Shown here piece by piece: positions 39,341-57,244 of a stretch of DNA of 64,000 nt; position 1 is the stretch's first letter; each line of letters starts with the position of its first letter. The notes beneath the pieces were generated by a model, which had not been told where the DNA came from, did no database searches, and worked only from the letters and a program-made list of their open reading frames with translations. Source of the stretch: Sipunculus nudus (Eukaryota > Annelida > Sipuncula > Golfingiida > Sipunculidae); contig CM049307.1 in assembly GCA_026874595.1 (NCBI GenBank), positions 21,241,079-21,305,078 on the forward strand. Direction: 5' to 3'. Position numbers and translations under genes: made by a program.

Positions 39341-40530
39341 GCCTCCTCCAGGAGGTAAGAGTTCATTCCCGTTCGTGTGTGTAGGTCTCTATGTGTGTGT
39401 GTGTGTTCACAACGAAACTCAGACATTCATGAAAGGAATCCCATGATATTTTCAGCAATTTCAGGGCACCTCGGGAATGGGTCAATGAAGAATCGATTAG
39501 CTTCTTCGATTAGAAACGACTGGAACTTCTAGAGAAAAGCTGGGTGGAATTTTACGACACTTACTATAAGTCATTCTTATAGTTCCATATATGTGACCTA
39601 GTGCTCTGTCTATTCGGTATGACCTCTGGCCTTTAATCTTTGCTTGACGTATTTTTCTGTAAATATCACACATTACATCTCAGGAGTGGTTTGATGAATA
39701 GAACCGAAATTGTACATGTCAATGCACCTGGAGAACCTTACTTCTCCGTAAAAAGATAGGTGGCATCACTTACAGTCATCCATCCATGCACAAACCTCAG
39801 GAGTCCTTTGGACTGGACCTTTGCGCGCCCATACAGCTTTCCCTACTTAATCATTGCGCCACCTACAGTTGATTTTGTGTATTGGCCATTCATGGATGTG
39901 CGTATGTCAGAAGTGGTTCGATGTATAACAGAAGAAAGGTAAAACAATTGTTAGGGCACAAAAAATAATAGGTATGGTTCTAAGGAACCGCCCGCGTCTA
40001 TTTTAAATCCCCGCATCAAAAACTTTTATTTTGAATTTCAATAGAAACTTTCAAATTTTGAGCTCCAGCCGCTTGGACATATCTTTCAAGAAGATAAAAA
40101 TCATACAATTTATATTAAATTTCCCTCGTTATGTAGTGATTTTACTTGTTTAGCAAAAAAATAATTTTTATTATCATGCTTTTTCCCTAATCATTTGACA
40201 TTTTTATCTAAACATACAAAAAATTAAAAAAAAAACTCCCGCCCTTATTGATTTCAAATGAAAGTGCCTTAGAACCAAACCTAATTTTTTTTGCCTTAAA
40301 ATTGTTTTTATTTTTGCGTGGCCTCATTCGCATCAAGGCACATTTATCAGGAATGGTCTGATGTATTGGCCTAAAAGTTTACATGTCCTACAATATTTTA
40401 TATGGGGTCCATCCGTGCGTCAATAATTGACTTGAAATATCACACTTATCTCATTCTCATTCATCTTGGTTGCCATCCATAGAACAAGACCTGTGGTGCC
40501 ACCTATGTAGCAAGTCAATAGCTGTATAGG
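39341..40530 (+). repeat. Family E hairpin-headed repeat, approximate extent
   Basis: It starts with the hairpin CCTCCT, loop CC, AGGAGG, followed by GTGTGTGTAGG-type runs, in the same layout as the heads of families A, B and D. The interior has phrases seen in families A and B, such as a caution-like TCAGGAGTGGTTTGATG and degenerate palindromes (GTGGTGCCACCTA near 40494). The 3' end was not identified, so the right border is a guess. Confidence 0.4.
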
Positions 40531-41127
40531 GGTCACATTTAAGCCGTTTCTACTTCACACAGGTCTTTATATCTAGTTTATATTATTTATATATTTATAT
40601 ATCTCATCTAGTTCTTATGAAAGGACGTTGGTCCACGTTTGTCCTCAATGTTCTCTGAAATTGCGTATATGACACTGTTATACTTCGTTTTAAAGGTTAT
40701 ATTGTTCTCGCAGTATCATCGCCGGTATGAGAATAAATAATTTTTAATGTACACATAATTTTGAGTGAATTTTGCGTGGTTTTAAAAATTACGTTGTGGT
40801 TACCACCGAAAGCAGTCGTACTGTTTTCGGCAAAGACCGAAATGCCTCCTCGATGGAAGCCAACACATGCCGGCGTGTGACAAAGTCGTAGGATTAAGGT
40901 TTATTGTGCATTTCAATAACCCTGTCATGCAGTGACGGATTTAAAGGGATATAATCAGGAGCAATATTATGCTTATCCTGTCATACTATCAGTTCCGTTT
41001 TGCTTTATACAAAGTTTCCAAGCAAAACCATCTCAGCACACAGATTTAGTACCTCAGCTGTTTAACATTTCGTTATGGCTCTGCGTGTTGTTTAAACACA
41101 ATCCACGTTTTTCTGTTTATCATAACG

Positions 41128-41340
41128 ATGCCACGTGACTGGAGGTGAAATTTACAGGCGGTGTATCAGCCAGCGGAACATGTATTAATTTTTTTAGCCA
41201 AATCGGTCAGGGCATCTCCTGATTGTCACGTGTTGTGGCTCCGCGATGCACACACCCCCACGCGCTGTGTTTAAGTTGACACCTGTGATCGCGCCCGGTT
41301 CACTGATTTCAACACTCACGAGTAAGCAAACGGTTTCAAG
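41128..41340. promoter_or_regulatory. CpG-retaining stretch with two CACGTG E-boxes
   Basis: CACGTG occurs at 41132 and 41227 in about 200 bases with more CpG than the surroundings (CCACGCGC, GATCGCGCCC). The sequence then reads CTCACGA followed by GTAAGC, which could be a splice donor. This would fit an unannotated promoter and first exon, but no coding sequence was found to attach to it. Confidence 0.2.
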
Positions 41341-42240
41341 GCAATATTTTGGCAGGTACAGATTTATTTAAAAGGGAAGCAGCTTTTTTTGTGTTAATTC
41401 AACATGCGTTATAAGTATCCAGGAGGATTATAGTGACAAATCCTAACAAAATGTCCCAAGATCCGGAAGGGGGGTTCGCAAAATTGGTCTGAAACCTTTA
41501 ACAGGTTTCATATCTTCCTTACATCAAAGTATACTTCTAACATTAATAATATGAGAACACAATCAAAGATCCACGAAAATCTTGATGCCCCTGCCTCCAA
41601 TTCTGATTCGAAAATGTAAACACCATCACTGACAAGGTCTTAAAGATGAACATACCAATTTTAACTTCTTGCCACGAGCTCAGCGTCACAAAATAAGTGT
41701 AAATACATGTGTACATATCTTAGTGAGACCGTATATTCCACTGAAAATCTATTTTCATTTTAACTTTTAGAATAAATAAAGTGAGCCAACATTCATCATC
41801 TAATTTAACACATCCCGTTTATCAGCTAGTATATAAATAGTATATATAAAGACACACAGATCATTATATAAAACTGATATGAAGATCCGTTTATTAGAAA
41901 CAGCTTTATAGGTTGTTTTATTGCATACTAAGCCCACATAATAGCGATTCGAGCTACTGTGCTACATTTGACCCTTTTAAGTTCAGTTGTTAATGGCCCG
42001 AGTGTGGTAAATGTGTTTATGTATCTATTTGTTGGTAAAATAAATGTCAATACATGCAGTTTTATAGGATTAATTCCTTCAAATTATATTTGCTTTCACT
42101 TAAGAATGGCAATAATTAGGCATTTTCACCACCAAAAAAATAATAATCCCGATTTAGGTATTTCTTTGAATCTCTAGTATACGTTCCTTGGTCTGTTATG
42201 TGTTATTAGAGTATAGTTTGCTGCAAGGTATGTTGTTTTG

Positions 42241-42243
<3 letters not shown>

Positions 42244-42283
<40 letters not shown>
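42244..42283. repeat. (AT)n microsatellite
   Basis: About 40 bases of AT dinucleotide. Confidence 0.95.
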
Positions 42284-42285
<2 letters not shown>

Positions 42286-42966
42286 CATTATTTCGATATG
42301 TTATTATTAGATTATTATATTAGAGTTTAATTAATTCCAGATAATAGTTGGTACAAACTTTGTTAATTTGCTAAATATGTAAAAATATGCAAGTATCAAA
42401 CGATACAAGTAGTTTAAGTCTATTACTGTTTCACTAAATATACCGCCTGGCTTTAGTCAATCCGTCATGTCCAATGGATTTTTTTCATCACATAGCCTGT
42501 AGGGATGCCTTAATAATTAAGCAATCAGAGACCACAACCATTGCCGGTATTCTTATAAAACTTTGCGTTGTGCTTAATAAAACGTGTGTCACGGTTCACC
42601 ATTCATAAATGGGTTGGATCATAGGTCAGCTCCAGAACACTGACGGCCCGTAATATCAGTGAATCGCCTTATTTGGCCGATATAAAAATGCTGTATCCTA
42701 GAAGGGTATAGAATCGCTGAGATGAAACACATTTTATGGTGCCCCTAATCCCCTGAAAAAATGTAATCTAGTAATTTCGCTGAAATTGTTTCATGGCTGT
42801 TTGAGTATAGAGCTGCTGACAGATTAGCCAGCCAAATAAAGAAGGGAAAAATTTAGTAGACCATATTAGACCAATCTCACCCTGGGGTATATTTATGAAA
42901 CGTATTGACGCGCATCCGCAATGATTTGTCCTGCGACTGGTTGATTATCAACTCATTTTACTTCAG

Positions 42967-42979
42967 TGCCCTCTGCTGG
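42967..42979 (-). promoter_or_regulatory. CTCF-like motif, minus orientation
   Basis: TGCCCTCTGCTGG is the complement of CCAGCAGAGGGCA, which satisfies all 13 positions of the CTCF core CCASNAGRKGGCR. Binding is not shown. Confidence 0.35.
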
Positions 42980-44640
42980 TCACATTCTCTCGGGGACAAA
43001 TTATAATGTCTGCGAAAACAGAGCTGGATGCCAGTCTAGACTAAAAATCATTCTTGCTTCCCTCAGGTTCACGAACAGGTGACATTTTTGTGTATAAATA
43101 ATATAATCGGTTTATATAAGAGAAAATACTTATGCAGGGTGGGTGCCTGAATGAGCATATTATTTAAATTAGGTTTATTCGGTGTTTGGTATTTAAATAT
43201 TTAATATTAATTGGCCTTAGCATCTGCATGCATAGAGGAGGCAATATTATCATCACTTTATACCAAATAGAAAGCACTCACAGAGCGCATAGCTCCGCCG
43301 ACACCTGTATCGGCATTCATGCCCGCCTAAAAAATTAATCATCCAATTTCCCACCATCTCACATTAATTCTGAAATTCTTTAGACACATAAGGTGATATT
43401 AATATTTTTAAAAATAATTTGGTGTTGCCCATCCTTAAAATAAAATTCAACGAAATTCGTAAAGAAAGTTAGGAGCTTCGATCTGTGTTTTGAAAAACTA
43501 CTAAAGATGTAAAGATTTTGTCGTATTGTCTGTACAGGCTCTGACTACATGGTTAACTTGTGATTAATTTAATGAGCGGGCCGAGCTTACTACGTTTGGG
43601 GTGTGGTGGTTGGGGGGGGGGGGGGGGTGAGGGGTCCTTGGAAGGGTTCCATGAGTTTTTGTTCTCGCGAAATTAAAGTAAATATCTGAAGGTCAGCGAG
43701 GTAGGTCTATACATCTGACTGCCCAACATATACCTTTGTCTTGTATAAAGAAATTTTATTTCCCTTGTGCAACCATATTAATCTCGAATGAAGCTGTATC
43801 AATACAAAAAAGTAAGAATATAAACTTTCATTATTGTTTATACATGCAAAAAAAAAAAACCCACTGGAAATCATTTAATTTCTCTATCATTCCTGAATAT
43901 TTTAGTTCTTTTAATTAATAATTAGCAGAAACAAAATTTAAGTAAAAATATTATTCAAAGATTTGATTTTTACACTTACTTCGTGGAACCCTGAGTCTGG
44001 GCCTACTAGTATAGTACGGTGAACTGAAGCCTCTTGCCTTGGACGGGGGAAATGTATCGGCATCCGTTGGCCAGATCGGTTACAAAAAGTATAACATTGC
44101 CAGCGTGACAGGAGTGAGGAGAGAAATACACATGTAAATTTCAGTTTACTATCCGTTTGTATATATATACTTATCAGAGTCATTTTAAAAGGATTACAGA
44201 AAGTAGGCTATATACTTGTTGGTATAGCTGATATTCCTGTGTTAATATTAAGCTGCAATATATACTGATAATAGGTTTATATACAACCTTCAGATAAATG
44301 TGATTTGAAGTATACACGATTTCTGAAAAATTCAGGTTGCCCAACGGAAAAATATAAATCTGAAAAGTAATCTTCATACTTTGCAGGGAAATTTCGTTTG
44401 CATTCAGAGGCGACATCTGACGTCTGCACAACAAACTACTTGCTCAATCAGTTATTGTTGCCAACAAAATCCTATTAAGCAGTTTGAGTGACAGCTGAGA
44501 GGAAGAGCATTCCTGACACCTGTCATGTACAATAGATCCTAGATCACTTATCGTTAAGCCAAAAGCAAATTTGGGTTAATAAAGTATGATAGTCGGAGTG
44601 AAGTCCGCGAATTTCAAAATGTTCTTGGTTTTTAGTGGAA

Positions 44641-44760
44641 GCCCGCCCTTCAACTGAATGCGAGGTCCCCCGTTTACGTCACATCCGCTTCCTTTTCCTG
44701 CCAAGCCATCCATTTGGCATCACGCGAAAACGTGGGTTACAGTATATTTTAACAAATATT
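44641..44760 (+). promoter_or_regulatory. Candidate RPSA promoter and non-coding exon 1
   Basis: A CpG-retaining stretch with a CRE-like TACGTCA (44675-44681) and an ETS-like CCGCTTCC. It then reads CCTTTTCC from 44691, a pyrimidine tract fit for a TOP-type start as in most ribosomal protein mRNAs. Two possible donors follow: GTGGGT at 44732 and GTATAT at 44742. The position is inferred from composition alone; a second candidate is near 46094 (CCATCCTTTTTGCTGC). Confidence 0.35.
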
Positions 44761-46374
44761 ACCAATCCGTGTCGCCGAATCACACTGACCACAAGCTTTT
44801 AATGATGTCTGCAACATGAGTTGCAAAATATTTTACCTGAATGAAGACCGCTCTTCTCTTAGTAACACAAATTTCATTTTAATAACTGACATAAACAGGG
44901 AAGGTGGCCAACACGTGTTACCCTGTTAAGTGTAGATAGATCTATGTTAGATAGCCACCGACGGTTTCTGTTGCGTCGCCGGCCCACCAAAGGGCTAACT
45001 GGGGTTATAGCACGATACGATCTGTTACTCTTAGTAAGAAAATTAAATAAAAATATTTCCTATGGTTTAAGCAAACCAATGTTCACATAATGTTGTATGT
45101 CGAAAGGCCTGTAATAAAAAATAACCAGTCTGGAAAGCATGAAGCACCTGTAACATCAACACTGATAGTATTTGTCCAGAGAGAATTGAAGCAGCCCCGG
45201 TAGACATCTTGCATTTGGTGGCAGTCCTGTATAAGGCTTTAGGCCTGTGTACTGTTATGTTCATATTTTTATTTCCTTGGTGCAAAATAGGGCTGAGAAC
45301 AGAACAGTAATGTTTTCTAGTGGTCAAATATACAATACACATAGATGTACTGAACATTAATCAATGGATATATGTTAAATATCACAGTTGTGTATGGAGT
45401 GTTATAATTATGGTTAACTGCAGGTGCAATCTATGGACTCCACAATGCGTCAGTCACTGATAAAAAGCAATTGAGGAGTTCATTCTTATGGGCTAGTTAG
45501 ATTACATTCAATTCCTGGGACACCCTGTAAACATTGAATTTCAATCACTATTTTGGGGGTGAAGGGTCTTGTGCGTTAACATTTGCATAGAACCCTACAG
45601 AAATGAACTGTTACTTGATTAACTAAAGTGCGATCCCTGCCCTGGTAATGCGGTGAATTTTCACAGCCGACACCGGGTTTATGTTTAATTTTTTTAAGAA
45701 GGAACCAAACTCCCTTAGTAGTATAAGAAAGACGAAATCCGATTAACAACATTCATCGTGATACTTCTTAAATTATTATTTCCTGTTGGTTCGGGAAGAT
45801 GACTGAATCACCCATGGTCCATAATCCATTTCCGGTGAATGTCCAATTTTGGGAACCTCTCGTCTATACTCATTCCACCACCCCTGTCAGCCTAATTTTT
45901 CATGATAAATTATTTACAAATAACACTAAAGCTTACCTTTATTTGCCCAAGAGACAAATCAGACAACTTTGGTGATTATCTAATAGCAAAATAATACCCT
46001 GACGTTTATGAATTCCATATTATGACAGGCTAAAACTACATCCACTTGATGATTCGTTGTGATGATATCAGATCTGGCCACTTAAACTGACGCCATCCTT
46101 TTTGCTGCTCCATATACATAAGTCAGCACTGTAACATCATTGCTTTAATAAAAGCAAACTGTAGTGGTAAACAAAATAAATTTGCAAGAAATATCACCAA
46201 AAATAAGGTTGACAGTTGTTGGAACAGTGAAGTCCTGTATCTAATTAAAGTCGTTAGTGTCTCAATGATAAACATAACTGTTTAGTACACAAACAAGGTT
46301 AATCAAAAACTGACACTGTCTCTCAGTTTTTATCTCTACCTGTAAATTATGGATCCATAGGCCCAAACAAATTG

Positions 46375-46405
<31 letters not shown>

Positions 46406-46816
46406 CATGTGAAAAGCAGCCAACTAGCATGCTCTTCAGACGCTGTATATATACCATGTCCACATGGTGTTAGAGCACCCATGAGCCAATGTTGTTACCT
46501 TTTGTTTAAACACAGAGAGCAAATGGCATGCCAGGCGCATGACCAAGGGTGTTGATGGGAAAGAAAATGTGACCACATTGAAACTGTACACTGAATAGCA
46601 CCAGGCCAGCACATTTACTTTTATGCACTTGCCTGCTGCTGTATATAAATAATTAATGTGGTTCTGCCCGTTTTACAGAGAATTGTGAAGTTCACAATGC
46701 TGTCTGTTTCATGATGATTATTAAAATGTGTTTTATTATTCTTTAAAAAAAGTGCATTTTTCATAAAAACATATATAAATGACAATCCATTTAGGTTTTG
46801 GGTAGACCCACTTGTA
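44761..46816. other. Presumed RPSA intron 1
   Basis: Between the proposed exon 1 and the first snoRNA copy I see only unique sequence and a short interrupted AT tract near 46376-46408. Confidence 0.35.
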
Positions 46817-46941
46817 TACCACAGACCAGCTCCTGCATATGCTTTTCCCATAGATGTGCTGGCGTTTCCAACTGTGGAGAATAAACAGCATGTCGCTATT
46901 CATGCTTCTCACACGAAAAGGAGAATGATTCGCAAACATGC
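46817..46941 (+). ncRNA. H/ACA-type snoRNA, copy 1
   Basis: A two-hairpin RNA. The 5' hairpin base CCACAG pairs with CTGTGG. An upper stem GCATAT/ATGTGC is the diverged equivalent of the CCATCATA/TATGATGG stem in the other copies. An H box (AGAATA) follows. The 3' hairpin has upper stem TTCTC/GAGAA. ACA lies exactly three bases before the predicted end (CGCAA-ACA-TGC). It ends 118 bases upstream of the acceptor of the first coding exon, so it is intronic if exon 1 is upstream. RPSA introns host H/ACA snoRNAs in vertebrates as well (SNORA62/E2, SNORA6). The target uridine is not determined. Confidence 0.8.
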
Positions 46942-47096
46942 TGACAGTTCCTTCTCTGTATTTGTGTTCAGAAGATACAATTTCAGATGCATAGTGTTTT
47001 TAATAATTTTGTTCATACAATTCATTTCATCGTGTTATTAAAAATTATCTGTGTTGCAGGTTGATCCCCCGTAGCTCTTAGAGGTCAACATTCAAG

Positions 47097-52621
<5,525 letters not shown>

Positions 52622-52690
52622 GCCGCTGGTACAGGTCTTGTAGCGTGACATCACAGGCATTCAGGTTACAGAGTGCTTAGAAAATAAGAG

Positions 52691-52696
52691 AATAAA
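52691..52696 (+). terminator. RPSA: RPSA polyadenylation signal
   Basis: AATAAA 70 bases after the stop codon, followed by A-rich sequence. The short 3' UTR is typical of ribosomal protein genes. Confidence 0.75.
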
Positions 52697-53146
52697 GAAA
52701 AAAATATGTCAAATATATTTCTTTGACTTTTTATTATTTTATGCAGTTTTGTGTGGAATGAAAGTGAGATAAAACTGCATGTGTGCCAGCTTCAAGAAAT
52801 GCTATCTTCCAAACAAGAACATCCGGATTACAAGTGCATCCTCATTCCTCATATAGCATAAATTAAAAAAAAATTATGCATCTGTTTTAAGGTTGCTTGA
52901 GAAATCATTGTCTGAATATCTTTCGACAAAAAATGCACCATCAAAATTTGCAATTCCATGACTGGACCAATGTGTTTTACATGAACATACAAAGTTATTC
53001 TTGTAAATGCGGTGTTTTATTAAGTAAAAATCAGATGTGAGCTTTACTGTATTAATGAGAATATTTCTCCTTCAGGAGTTCATACAAAGTAATGCTTGTA
53101 AATGCTGTATTTTGTCAGAGACCATGATTTAGGTAAAAATAACTTT

Positions 53147-53640
53147 TTTAGCAAACCTGTGAGCTTATGCGATGGCGCAGCCTCATCCTTCCATCGTCAG
53201 CCGTCCAGGGTTTGCTTTCCGCCGTCCATGGCTGTAAGTCAGAAACCATTGGAGCTAGCAGCTCCAAATTACATGTAGGGATTAGTCACGTGAAACTTGG
53301 TGCCCTGGAGCTTTTTATTGGGTATCTGCATTTATTTAGATTTTATAGAGAAAAAGCTTAAAAACCTTTAAAAATCTTCTTCTCTGAAACTGTCCAGCCA
53401 AATTGTCCAATATTTCACAGAAATGATCCCTGGAACAATCTCTCTCAAGTTTGTTCCAATGGTTCCAGTTCGGAGATTTTTGGCTGAGTTACAGGAGGTT
53501 GAACTTAGTCATCCGTCCTAAAAAGCACACTAAAATTAAAATCTCAGAAACAGTTAGAGCTATAATCACCAAATTTTATAACAATGGTTGTCACATATGT
53601 CATATCTGATTTTGAGGTATTGGTGGCGCCACCTACATTG
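53147..53640 (+). repeat. Family C repeat, + copy
   Basis: Begins TTTAGCAAACCTGTGAGCTT then ATGCGATGG and GTC-rich sequence. Internal phrases AGATTTTATAGAG, AAATCTTCTTCTCTGA, CAGCCAAATTGTCCAATATTT and CTCTCAAGTTTGTTC recur as the complement in the copies at 56.4-57.2 and 61.1-62.0 kb. A GGTGGCGCCACC palindrome lies near 53620. No coding capacity. Confidence 0.7.
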
Positions 53641-53944
53641 ATGTGTTTTTTACAAGTGAAAATGTAATTTTAAACTCTTTTAGCTTATACACTGATTAAT
53701 GATGAAACTGTTAAGCTGATTGGTTTAAACTTTACAAGAATTATTCTATGGTAGGGTTCTGCCAGTTTTATAAGAATAGATTGGGTAAATACAGTTTTAA
53801 AAAAAAACATTGTAGCCAATTGAAAAAGGCTTTCTGTATTTGAAAACAGATTTGAGTTTCAGCAGCCAAGTCAAGAGGTCGCTCAGTACAAACAGGTGAG
53901 GTCCAGACATCACCATGGCAACTGACCTGGCTTGGGGGGGGGGG

Positions 53945-54779
53945 GGTGTCTAGACAAAGTGCCCTTTGATAACTTTATAACACACACTAAAAATGGTGTC
54001 GCCACCTGCAACCACTTATGCACAGCGTCCATCTATTCATCCTGGACAGCTTTCTCGATTTTATGACAGGCGGCGCCACCTACATTAACGTTTACTCTGC
54101 AGACATCCAAGCTTATATCTCAGGAACGTTTGACCGATTGGGCCAAAATTTTGCATGTGTATAGATCTCACATAGCTCTTCATCACAGGCAAAACTGGTG
54201 GTGCCACCTGCAACCACTTATGCACCGTCCATCTGTTCATCTGCCTTGGGATAAAATTACTCGTATCTCAGCAGTGGTTTGACTTATCCACCTGAAATTT
54301 GGCAGGTTTATACATCCTGGACAGTTTTTTTATTTATGACAGGTGGCGCCACCTACATTCAGGTCTACTCTGCAGACATCCAAGCTCATATCTCAGGAAC
54401 CGTTTGACCGATTGGGCCAAAATTTTGCATGTGTTTAGATCTCACATAGCTCTTCATCATAGGCAAAACTGGTGGCGCCACCTGCAACCACTTATGAACA
54501 CCGTCCATCTGTTCATCTGCCATGGGATAAAATCACTCAAATCTCAGCAGTAGTTTGATTTATCCACCTGAAATTTTGCGGTTTATACATCCTTGACAAT
54601 TTTCTAGATTTTATGACAGGTGGCACCACCTACATTCACATTTATGCTGCAGACATCCATGCTAGTATGCAACACACCTCACTCTATTCCCCTTGCCACT
54701 TAATCCATGCCTGACTTCACCCGTCCCACTCTGATTTCTGTGGATACACCTAGTCGCTTGTCGACTACCCATATTCTAG
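53945..54779 (+). mobile_element. Family B repeat element, copy 2 (5'-truncated)
   Basis: The core units match element B1 (ACATCCAAGCTTATATCTC, GGAACCGTTTGACCGATTGG, GACAGGTGGCGCCACCTACA). The 3' end is well preserved. GTGGATACA (54740-54748) is the exact complement of the B1 5' end TGTATCCAC. It is followed by a hairpin (TAGTCG, loop CTTGT, CGACTA) and, 8 bases later, CTAG. The 5' head is absent. Confidence 0.75.
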
Positions 54780-55689
54780 TTTTAAAATGTCCTAGTCTGA
54801 AACTTGCAGGTGCGAAATGTCCATTTTGCTGAAATCATAATGACAAAGGGAGATATGCAGGACTTAAAAGGTTCAATATTAAATTTTAAAAATAAACCTC
54901 CATTCATACTCCCAAACTTTGCACAGGTTCGCATTAGGCCTGTAGGCCTTGTTTATATTTAGGTTAACTTTATAATCCACCTATGTCCTGGATGGTAGGT
55001 GCATTTGGTTTCCACAAATTCTGTATATTTAATGGTTTTGCACAGAAAAATGCAGGGGAATGGGTGCTTCATGCTTCAAAAGACTGGATTGGAAGAAGAA
55101 AATGTATTTATAAAAAGTAGCTACAGAATCATATTCCAGAAAATGAGGCCTACAGGCCTAACGCAAACCTGTGCATTGGGAAATACACCAGGTATAATGC
55201 TTCAGTGCTGGATTATTACTTTTCATGTATATGAACAATACAACTACTGAACATTTTGAATAAGAAACAATTACATAAACATCACTGCAAAAATTCTGGC
55301 ATGGATGCACACAACACAAAAATGACACTAGCTGGATCCACCAATCTTGTATATAACAAAGCTATCAGAGATCTATACATATGCCCATTTCAGACTGATA
55401 TATCAAACCCCTCCTGAGAAATACACTGAGAACCACACCGTGCAAAAATTATTTTAAGTGGCACCACCAGTCTTGTATACGACAAAGCTATCCGATATGT
55501 TTAAATATGCCCAATTTCAGGCACATACACTGTGCAAAAGTCATTGTAGGTGGCTACACCTGTCTTATGAGCTAGAAAGCCATCAAAGAAACATTGACCG
55601 GTCAAAATATCAGGTCAATACATCAAACTTACCTTGAGTCTGATGCATGGGGCTGACAAGGCTTAGGTGAGAAAGGCAGTTGCCCCCAG

Positions 55690-56345
55690 TGAACTGACAA
55701 ATTGCTGGCTCAGGCTACTGCACTGAGTGAACTCATGACCTGCAATTGGCTAGACTGAGTGAACTTTTGACCTGTACCTGGCTGCACTGAGTGAACTCTT
55801 TGACCTTTTGCATATCCTGACACAGCTGGCAGTCTGCCAAAGCTATAAATAGATCCAGGCTGAACTTTGGTGCCAAATCTGATGCAATGGGCAGTCTACC
55901 AAAGCTATAAATAGAATACAGCTACTGCACTGAGTGAAATCCTGACCTATACCTGGCTGCACTGAGTGAACACTTGACCTGTTGCCTAATCTGATACAAA
56001 TGGCAGTCTGCCAAAGCTATAAATAGATCCAGTTCTACCTTTGGCCTGTTGCCAAATGTGAAATAGTAGCCACTCCATTGCATAAGCTCACAGATTGGCA
56101 TCACATGCAGCCCTGAGGGGCATGACACACATGAGATGATCACATGATACTCATGAGGTGATCACATGTCACCCATGAGTTGATCACATGCCTTGTGCTT
56201 GGCTGCACTAATTGCACTCTTGACCTATATCTGGCTGCACTGAATGAACTCTTGACCTATATCTGACTGCACTGAATGAACTCTTGATCTGTTTCCAAAT
56301 CTGAAACAGTTGGCAGTTTCTCAATATTTAAAGATACAGACACAA
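55690..56345 (+). repeat. Irregular tandem repeat
   Basis: The phrase GGCTGCACTGAGTGAACTC followed by TTGACCT recurs about eight times (from 55730 to 56290). It alternates with GGCAGTCTGCCAAAGC then TATAAATAGATCCA (55829, 55890, 56002). Unit length is not constant. No open frame of note. Confidence 0.7.
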
Positions 56346-56379
56346 TCTTGACCTGTTGGTAAATATGGTAAATATGTTT

Positions 56380-57235
56380 ACTTGGGCTAAAATGCATTTT
56401 TTTCAAGCTGACATATAAATTAACTTTTTATCAAAATATCTAGAATAATAAAAGATGCAGTCCTTTCATTGTTAAAGGTTCAATAATTCTGCCAAAAATC
56501 ATTCAAGTAAACTTGAACAAAGGCCACCTAAGAATAATTTTTGTGCAATGTTACAGAAGTTATAATTGAAACAATAATTTTGTAGAAGAACACTATTGCA
56601 GTCCCCAGTTTGAAATAGACATAATAATGGCCATAAGACCAACTTCAGCTCTTCACGACTCAACAAACTCAATCGATTCTTTTATGATTGAAAGAACCAT
56701 GTCCTAGGATAAGTCTTGTAAAAATTGAACATACAACTTGACAGTTTTAACATAAACATTTTTAAGCTGAAAGAGGATAAAATTATGAGGTTTTGCACAT
56801 AAAAAACAGGTCAATGTAGGTGGCGCCACAAAATCTGCAATTTTAAATATGAGCCATGTGACCAACATTTGCACAATACTTCGTGATGCTAGCTCCTGTA
56901 ATTTATGAGATTGCTATGTCAGTGTGCTTGGCCAAATGACTAAGTTCAAATTTGTGTTACTGCGCAAAATTCATCAGATATAAACCATTTGAACAAACTT
57001 GAGAGGGCTTGCCTCTGGAATCATTTCTGTAAAATATTGAACAATTTGGCTGGACCGTTTACAAGTAGAAGACTTTTAAAGGGTTTTCAGCTTTTTCCAT
57101 ATAAAATCTAAGGAAATGCAGATAGCAAAAAAATAAGCTGAATCCCACAAAATTTGATGTGTGACAGATTATTGCATAAAATCTAGGGATGGTAGCTCCT
57201 GCTATTCCTGAAAAATTATGGGTTGAAAGTTTGTT
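56380..57235 (-). repeat. Family C repeat, inverted copy
   Basis: Complement-orientation phrases of family C: GGTGGCGCCACA (near 56818), ACTTGAGAGGGCTTG, TATTGAACAATTTGGCTGGA and CATATAAAATCTAAGG. Directly abuts element A2. Confidence 0.65.
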
Positions 57236-57244
57236 AGCCTTTTT

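Larger units (their letters stand above)
40531..44640. other. Intergenic between repeat E and RPSA
   Basis: No gene recognised. Contains a CpG- and E-box-bearing stretch at 41.1-41.3 kb, an (AT)n tract, a perfect CTCF-like motif at 42967 and a run of about 16 G near 43612. Confidence 0.5.
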
